A stretch of 64,000 bases of DNA from JAPLJC01 sp963697965 (GTDB lineage: Bacteria; Desulfobacterota; Desulfobaccia; Desulfobaccales; 0-14-0-80-60-11): assembly GCA_963697965.1 (NCBI GenBank), contig OY969108.1, positions 1,426,001 to 1,490,000 of the forward strand, written 5' to 3'. This document shows, one piece after another, positions 59,623 through 64,000 of the stretch; the stretch's first letter is position 1; every line of letters begins with the position of its first letter. The notes beneath the pieces are model-generated. The model saw only the letters and a program-made list of their open reading frames with translations. It was not told the origin of the DNA and ran no database searches. The position numbers were made by a program, and so were the translations under genes.

Positions 59623-59838
59623 GTGGCCAAGGAGATCACCATTTTCGGCAAACAGTCCTGACCCTTTACCACCAAGGCCCGGGAGGCCAAAAGCGGAGAG
59701 GGTTTTACCGTCGACTTTCGGGATGTCATCCAGGATGACCAGGCCATGGCGGAGATGTTGCGCCTCACCCAGGGGGACCGGCATGTGCCGGTGCTGGTGG
59801 AAGACGGCCGGGTGAGCATCGGTTTCGGCGGCGCCTGA
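59623..59838 (+). CDS. UXX-star-type glutaredoxin-like selenoprotein (in-frame UGA = Sec)
   Basis: The gene starts at GTG 59623 behind AAGGAGGTGGACC. Twelve codons give MAKEITIFGKQS, then TGA (59659-59661), then PFTTKAREAKSGEGFTVDFR and on to DRHVPVLVEDGRVSIGFGG, ending at TGA 59836. The result is 71 residues with a thioredoxin-like fold: U-P-F-T takes the place of the CxxC/CPxC active site, and HVP holds the cis-Pro. This matches the UXX-star selenoprotein family. A SECIS-like hairpin lies immediately after the UGA. Gene finders will miss or split this gene. It lies 14 bp after the AMIN gene. Confidence 0.83.
59662..59702 (+). promoter_or_regulatory. Putative bacterial SECIS element
   Basis: Just after the UGA, CCCTTT pairs with AGAGGG (including a G-U pair), and inside it GGCC pairs with GGCC around the loop CGGGA. 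A G-rich apical loop about 20 nt after UGA is typical of SelB-binding SECIS hairpins. Confidence 0.6.
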
Positions 59839-59899
59839 AAGGCTTGAGCACCCGCGGTCGCGGGGTATTCTTACCAGTTCCCAAGTCCTTCACTCTTTA

Positions 59900-59936
59900 C
59901 TCGTTCCCAGGCTAGCTTGGGAACGAGTAATTTTTT
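59900..59936 (+). terminator. Palindrome with U-tract, likely terminator
   Basis: CTCGTTCCCA and TGGGAACGAG form a long stem around a short loop and are followed by TAATTTTTTG. The stem unit is also one of the dispersed repeats near 53.5 kb. Confidence 0.7.
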
Positions 59937-60147
59937 GTTTAGGCTTTGCCTGGACCCCTCAGAAAAATTAACAACCAGGAATCTCAAAATCCGCCGGAGA
60001 CCGCCAAGCGGCATGGCAACCGCTGAACTTGCTGCTAAAGACGAATCCCCACCAGGGATTAGAGGGGGACTGGATGCGGCTCGGGAGGTGGCTCTGAGTC
60101 AAGGGGAGCGGGTCTCGATCTCAGGGAGGCTGGGCACTGGTGATTGT

Positions 60148-60327
60148 TTAACTATAGCAACCCGGCTTCCACAAGCAATCTGGTTCCTGGCAGCCGGAAA
60201 TGGCCTGGTAGCAAGGGGAGTTCCCTTCCTTTTGCTGGATGGCGCGAATAAGGTCGGCTTTCCGAAGCCGGGAGTAATTCTTCACCCCCAGGATGCGGGC
60301 TTTCTCTATTATCTGATTCATCGTCAT
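60148..60327 (-). CDS. SAP/Rho-N-domain miniprotein with Cys-rich tail
   Basis: The 59-residue protein starts at ATG 60327 behind AAGGTGA. The first half (MNQIIEKARILGVKNYSRLR, then KADLIRAIQQKEG) is a SAP-like helix-extended-helix as in the Rho N-terminal domain. The second half (NSPCYQAISGCQEPDCLWKP, GCYS) has four cysteines spaced C-x6-C-x4-C-x5-C. Proteins of this design are frequent in Desulfobacterota. A nucleic-acid-binding role with a metal-stabilised tail is likely. It is too short for usual ORF cut-offs. Confidence 0.8.
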   Translation of the reverse strand: MTMNQIIEKARILGVKNYSRLRKADLIRAIQQKEGNSPCYQAISGCQEPDCLWKPGCYS

Positions 60328-60338
60328 GGCAAATCACC

Positions 60339-60593
60339 TTATTGGCAATAAATGATGGGTAGCAGATGGCCGGTTCCTGGTTTTAGCAGGTCCTGGTCAT
60401 AATTCGTCCGGTTGAAGACCTTAATGTTGGCATAGTTTGCTTCCGGATTATCATTTAAATGCCGTTTCCACGATTCATCCCGAGTTTCTCCCGGCCGCAC
60501 CTCAATAATGGCCAGGCGAATGTTAAAATACCCCTTTAACCTGCTTAACCAGATACCTTTTCGAATTTCCTTCAAGTTTCGCATGATTACCAT
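60339..60593 (-). CDS. Conserved small hypothetical protein
   Basis: The open frame extends to 60935, but only the last part looks like a gene. From ATG 60593 the protein has 84 residues with KEIRKGIWLSRLKGYFNIRL, then AIIEVRPGETRDESWKRHLN and DNPEANYANIKVFNRTNY. The PGETRDESWKRHLxxNP stretch resembles small conserved hypotheticals in related bacteria. There is no signal peptide or known domain. The start is uncertain (ATG 60584 or 60665 are options). It lies 12 bp before the SAP-domain miniprotein on the same strand. Confidence 0.5.
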   Translation of the reverse strand: MVIMRNLKEIRKGIWLSRLKGYFNIRLAIIEVRPGETRDESWKRHLNDNPEANYANIKVFNRTNYDQDLLKPGTGHLLPIIYCQ

Positions 60594-60780
60594 TTTCCAT
60601 CCGGATAGATTTTCTTCTTGTTGAATTCTTAATATTAATTTATTAAGGTGGTATTTCCACTTCATTAAAATTTTGTTAAAAAAATTTGTAAGGTGAAGCC
60701 GGGTTTCAGGTCTCCCAAGATGGCAAAATAGGCGCACGCCTGGATGGCCCCCACCGCCGCGGGGGGCGCTTGAGGGTCCC

Positions 60781-61569
60781 ATGGGAGTCATCGTTGCGAT
60801 CGTCAATAATAAGGGGGGCGTAGGCAAGACCACGGCTGCCTGCAATCTGGCCCATGCCTTGGGGCTGCTGGGCAAGCGCGTCCTGGTGGTGGACCTGGAC
60901 CCCCAATGTAATGCCACGTCCCTCCTCCTCTCCAACAGGCTCGACCGGCAGCACAGTCTGTACGAACTTTTGGCTCACGATACGTTGGGGTTTCCCCTGA
61001 CGCGGGCTATTTATCCCAGCCAATATGAGGGAGTTAGCTGCCTCCCCAACGTCCCGGAGACTGCCGCCCTGGAGCCGGAAATGATAATGAGCGCACCGGC
61101 CAGCCTCTTCCGGCTTCGCCGCCATTTGCGGCATTATGCCCTCCGGCACTTCGACTTGGTCATCATCGATAACCCGCCCAACCTGGGCTCTTTTGTCATC
61201 TGCGCCCTGAACACCGCCGATTTCGCCCTGGTCCCGGTCAAGGCCGGAAGCGCCTTCAGTGTATCCGGCCTCTTGCAAGCAGTTAGGCTGATCAACGAGG
61301 TGAGGGTCGAGGCCAATAAAGACTTGAGGGATTTGCGGCTATTGATTAATCAGGTGGATAAAAGGACGCTCATCAGCCGCACCCTGACAGAGCAGATTTT
61401 CAAAGCGTTTGGGGAGGATCAAATTTTCAAGACCTTTATCCCTGGAAACACCGCCTTCGAGCAGGCAGAGGCCGCCGGCGCCACGATTTTCCGCTGGAAC
61501 GCCAACGCCCCCGGCGCCCGAGCCTACCGGGAGCTGGCCCAAGAACTCCTGGACATTTTTGCCGGGTAA
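60781..61569 (+). CDS. ParA/Soj-family ATPase
   Basis: The 262-residue protein has a deviant Walker A VNNKGGVGKTTAACNLAHAL, Walker A' VVDLDPQCNATSLLL and Walker B FDLVIIDNPPNLGSF. It lacks an N-terminal HTH, so it is of the small ParA or MinD-like kind. There is no parB or centromere-like repeat nearby. It is followed 19 bp later by the HMA_2 protein and then DUF5132 genes. It may place or organise a membrane structure rather than segregate DNA. Confidence 0.9.
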   Translation: MGVIVAIVNNKGGVGKTTAACNLAHALGLLGKRVLVVDLDPQCNATSLLLSNRLDRQHSLYELLAHDTLGFPLTRAIYPSQYEGVSCLPNVPETAALEPEMIMSAPASLFRLRRHLRHYALRHFDLVIIDNPPNLGSFVICALNTADFALVPVKAGSAFSVSGLLQAVRLINEVRVEANKDLRDLRLLINQVDKRTLISRTLTEQIFKAFGEDQIFKTFIPGNTAFEQAEAAGATIFRWNANAPGARAYRELAQELLDIFAG

Positions 61570-61588
61570 ACGGCAGAGAGGCCGCATC

Positions 61589-62212
61589 ATGCCCAAACTT
61601 GAAGACCAAAAAAGGAAAAGGCGGACCTTGTCAGAGGGCTTTAATAATGTGCCGAAACTCCTGGAAGAGGCCCGGCGGGCCGTGGACGATGCAACCCAGG
61701 CAGCCAGGGGCAAGGGGGGCGGGCGAAAAACTGCGGCCGCACCTACGGGCCGGAAGAGCGGTGGCGCGGGAGCGAAGGGGCCCAAAGCCGCCCCCCGGAA
61801 AAAGTCAGCCAAAGAAAGGGGCCGGCGGGAAACGCCTTCCCACCCTCCTGCCTCCAAGAAACAAGAGGTGGTTCCCTCCAGGGCTTCGGCCCCCGCCATC
61901 TCCGGCGGCTCCCAGACTGGTCCGGCGTATTTCGGCATAACAGTGAAACATGCCATCCCCGGGCGCACGCGCTTGCGCCTCGTGGCAATGCTGCACGACG
62001 AGACCCTGGCCGAAGAGCTCACGTCCCTCCTGGGCGCCGTACCAGGGATTGTTTCGGTGGAGGCCAGCACCGCTACCGGTTCCCTGCTCATCACTTTTAG
62101 CCCCAGGGATCTGGCTACGGTTAAGACTCGTAACCGTTTTGCCCAAGTCCTGCACCGGGTTTTCCCCGGTTTCGATACGGAGGATCTGATAAAGCGAATG
62201 CTCGGCGGCTGA
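61589..62212 (+). CDS. HMA_2-like domain protein with basic low-complexity N-terminus
   Basis: From ATG 61589 the protein has 207 residues. The first 110 are rich in Lys, Arg, Ala and Gly (RGKGGGRKTAAAPTGRKSGG, PKAAPRKKSAKERGRR). The C-terminal domain (about 115-200) reads FGITVKHAIPGRTRLRLVAM, ELTSLLGAVPGIVSVEASTA and SLLITFSPRDLA. This is the HMA_2 fold, related to heavy-metal-associated domains but lacking the CxxC pair. The basic tail could bind DNA or anionic membrane. It follows parA closely. Confidence 0.72.
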   Translation: MPKLEDQKRKRRTLSEGFNNVPKLLEEARRAVDDATQAARGKGGGRKTAAAPTGRKSGGAGAKGPKAAPRKKSAKERGRRETPSHPPASKKQEVVPSRASAPAISGGSQTGPAYFGITVKHAIPGRTRLRLVAMLHDETLAEELTSLLGAVPGIVSVEASTATGSLLITFSPRDLATVKTRNRFAQVLHRVFPGFDTEDLIKRMLGG

Positions 62213-62455
62213 TATTTATCAGCTTCTTGGTTGGCAATTATCTAAACTGTGGTCCTTTAAGGGATTGCAGAAATATCGAAACCCCGGCCTCAGTGAAAAA
62301 TGGCCCGGCGTTTACAGACCATCCGGAGATGATTAGCTTGAGCATTAGTAGCGTCCTTAGAGCTCATTAACAATGAACAGCTCTGCGGCCTCAGGCTTTG
62401 CACCCGGGAAGCCTGACCGGGAGCAAAAAAAGGAATTTTTTGGAGGAGAATCGTC

Positions 62456-62707
62456 ATGGCCTGGTATGATGACGTGCTCAGTTTTTCCTGGCCTACCGTC
62501 CTGGTGGTGGTGGGCGCGGCAGCACTGGCGCGGGTGCTTTTGCCGGCGTCAGGCTATGAGGTGGGACCTCTGGTCAAAGGCGTGGTCAAGACCGGCCTCA
62601 CCGTCAAGGACACGGTGGTGGGTTTAGTGGCAGAAACCGGGGAGCAGTTGAGCGACCTGGTGGCCGAAGCCAAGGCCGAGCACTACGCCAGGAAACCCAA
62701 AGTCTGA
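62456..62707 (+). CDS. DUF5132-like small membrane protein (first copy)
   Basis: The 83-residue protein starts at ATG 62456 behind TGGAGGAGAA. One hydrophobic segment (SWPTVLVVVGAAALARVLLP) is followed by an amphipathic stretch GPLVKGVVKTGLTVKDTVVG, then LVAETGEQLSDLVAEAKAEH. This matches the DUF5132 pattern, usually seen near HMA_2 proteins and metal-transporting ATPases. It would sit in the membrane with a helical cytoplasmic tail. The second DUF5132-like gene lies 275 bp downstream. Confidence 0.7.
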   Translation: MAWYDDVLSFSWPTVLVVVGAAALARVLLPASGYEVGPLVKGVVKTGLTVKDTVVGLVAETGEQLSDLVAEAKAEHYARKPKV

Positions 62708-62982
62708 GACAACCCGGTATCGTGTCTCAGATGTCCCCTTTGTCAAAAAAAGTCATTTATCTTTAGTCCGTTAACCGGCAGCCGCAGGCTTGAGCCTGCC
62801 CTTAGGGTCCACAGGCGGGACGCCGATGCTACCCGCTATCGGCATAGGCCTCTGGCCTGTTTGACCTGAAAGCAGGCCAAAACCTGCGGCTTAAAGCTGG
62901 CTTGCGTTTGCAGGCGCCATTCTCTTCATTGCCGGATTGACCGTCCGGGCGGTATCAATTTCCTGGCAAAGGTGGGTATGCC

Positions 62983-63312
62983 ATGTTTAGCCTCTTATTT
63001 GACCGTCCCCTCACCAAGTTGTTGACGGTAGTCGGCGTGGCGCTGTTGGCTCCCGTGATCTGTCCCATCCTGGGGGTGATCCTCAAGCCGTTGGTCAAGC
63101 CTGCGACCAATCTTTATCTCGACCTGGCCGATGAAATGGCAGAAGCCATAGAAGAACGGGAGAGACTGCAAACGTCCAAAAAAGCCAAGTGGGGACCGAC
63201 AGGCGCCCCGGCCCCACAGACGAAAGCTGGCCAAAAGCTGAAAAGGGATGGACAGGCCGTGGAAAAAGAGGCGGCCACGGCCATCATCATGGGCGTGGCG
63301 GAGATTATCTAA
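62983..63312 (+). CDS. DUF5132-like small membrane protein (second copy)
   Basis: The 109-residue protein has a hydrophobic N-terminal half (LTKLLTVVGVALLAPVICPI, LGVILKPLVKPATNLYLDLA), an acidic helix (DEMAEAIEERERLQ) and a basic Ala-rich tail. It is longer than the first copy but has the same order: transmembrane helix, PLVK turn, amphipathic helix. ATG 62983 follows AAAGGTGGGT. It is the last small gene before the SulP transporter, 66 bp away, so the two may be co-transcribed. Confidence 0.65.
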   Translation: MFSLLFDRPLTKLLTVVGVALLAPVICPILGVILKPLVKPATNLYLDLADEMAEAIEERERLQTSKKAKWGPTGAPAPQTKAGQKLKRDGQAVEKEAATAIIMGVAEII

Positions 63313-63378
63313 AGCCGCAGGGGCGGGGGCCCAGCATACCCCGCCTGCCCAGGCTTCCGATTTGCAACAGGAGCAGCC

Positions 63379-64000
63379 ATGGCCTTTGTCAAGACCGCGG
63401 CCCAGCGCTTTCAATTTCCCGTCCTTCAGGGGATTTTGCCCATTCAGCGCTCCCAGGTGCCTGCTGACCTCATGGCGGGCATCACTCTGGCCGCCTTGAA
63501 CATCCCCCAAGCTATGGGCTATACCAGGATCGCCGGCACCCCGGTAATCACCGGCCTCTACGCCATCCTGGTACCCACGGCCCTGTTTGCCATTTTTGGC
63601 TCATCCCGGCACCTGGTGGTGGGAGCCGATTCTGCCACCGCCGCCATCCTGGCCGCCGGCCTCGCGGGCCTGGCCGCCTCCGGCTCCTCCGAATATGTGG
63701 CCCTGTGCGGTGTGTTGGCTTTCATGGCCGCGGCGATGCTTATCATCGCCCGCATAATTCGCCTGGGGTTCCTGGCGGACTTTTTGTCCCGCACTGTCCT
63801 TGTGGGCTTTCTGACCGGGGTGGGTATTCAGGTATCCCTGGGGCAAATTGGCGGGATGCTGGGGGTGCCCAAGGGCGGGCAAACTCCCCTCGGCCACCTC
63901 ATTCACGATCTTGAGCATATAAAGCAAACGAATTTCCACACCCTGGCGGTGGCGATCGCCGTCCTGGCCATTATCCTTGGGTCCCGCAAAATTTCCCGAA
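63379..64000 (+). CDS. SulP-family anion transporter, cut by window edge
   Basis: The visible 207 residues from ATG 63379 (after CAGGAGCAGCC) match the N-terminus of SulP (SLC26) permeases: QVPADLMAGITLAALNIPQA, MGYTRIAGTPVITGLYAILV and FAIFGSSRHLVVGADSATAA. Several transmembrane helices are seen. The family carries sulfate, bicarbonate or other anions, sometimes with a STAS domain at the C-terminus, which lies outside the window. The link to the ParA-HMA_2-DUF5132 genes is by position and strand. Confidence 0.88.
   Translation, partial: MAFVKTAAQRFQFPVLQGILPIQRSQVPADLMAGITLAALNIPQAMGYTRIAGTPVITGLYAILVPTALFAIFGSSRHLVVGADSATAAILAAGLAGLAASGSSEYVALCGVLAFMAAAMLIIARIIRLGFLADFLSRTVLVGFLTGVGIQVSLGQIGGMLGVPKGGQTPLGHLIHDLEHIKQTNFHTLAVAIAVLAIILGSRKISR

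Noticed and set aside
60013..60351. Plus-strand ORF starting MATAELAAKDESPPG
   Set aside because: The minus strand encodes a convincing SAP-domain miniprotein over its second half, and the plus frame shows no domain.
60781..61569. Plasmid or chromosome partition locus
   Set aside because: No parB gene, parS-like palindromes or replication gene is near; the following genes encode membrane and HMA_2 proteins.

Overview
The window is about 64 kb of high-GC chromosomal DNA, most likely from an anaerobic member of the Desulfobacterota (former Deltaproteobacteria). This is inferred from gene content: a four-subunit 2-oxoacid:ferredoxin oxidoreductase, an AhbB-type siroheme decarboxylase beside hemL, hopanoid genes hpnJ and hpnK, a Sec-encoding UGA in a UXX-star gene, many c-di-GMP and PAS sensors, a MucR-type regulator, and abundant REP-like palindromes. 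No rRNA or species-diagnostic marker is present, so the placement is not certain.

Layout. 0-12 kb is an accessory signalling region. It holds an edge-truncated IS4-type transposase, a MucR regulator, a Cys-rich exported protein, a PAS/PilZ pair between two perfect 41-bp direct repeats, a frameshifted tyrosine recombinase, a REC-HD-GYP protein, an IS3 element, a second PilZ protein, a large Cache-HAMP-PAS-GAF-GGDEF diguanylate cyclase, a c-di-GMP-I-like riboswitch and two copies of a 188-bp structured repeat. 12.5-21 kb has tRNA-Leu(GAG) and five polytopic GT-C or GT87-like glycosyltransferases plus a decayed fragment. 21-30 kb is a compact Tad/Flp pilus locus (flp, flp, cpaB, tadZ, a small gene, tadA, tadB, tadC), then a hybrid REC-PAS-histidine kinase and a NarL-type regulator. 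30-35.6 kb has hpnJ, hpnK, a YHS protein, another GT87 gene and an SDR. 35.6-41.2 kb is a minus-strand unit of a GntR regulator, PorG/D/A/B and an OFA-family antiporter. 41-54 kb is mostly housekeeping: gamma-glutamyltransferase, a HAD-like protein, a PfkB kinase, Hsp20, Lon, AcpS, a CrtC-like protein, HemL, AhbB, DUF192 and DUF3096. 54-60 kb has a hyaluronan-synthase-like GT2, a cNMP-rhodanese-DoxX fusion, a lipoprotein, an AMIN-domain protein and the selenoprotein. 60-64 kb has a SAP-domain miniprotein, then ParA, an HMA_2 protein, two DUF5132-like proteins and a SulP transporter cut by the edge.

The genes connect mainly through surface behaviour. c-di-GMP is made by a GGDEF protein, destroyed by an HD-GYP protein and read by two PilZ proteins and a riboswitch. 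Five 5' leaders with a common core, GGxAAxxCCxGATTTAC, precede the HD-GYP gene, both PilZ units, the riboswitch gene and the first Flp pilin gene. This suggests one regulator or RNA element couples c-di-GMP turnover to pilus production. The glycosyltransferases and the hopanoid genes fit an envelope-modifying role.

The observations most worth following up are the shared leader family, the selenoprotein with a plausible SECIS, the ParA-HMA_2-DUF5132-SulP locus, and the oxalate-type signature (YPIRPYT) of the Por alpha subunit next to an OFA transporter.
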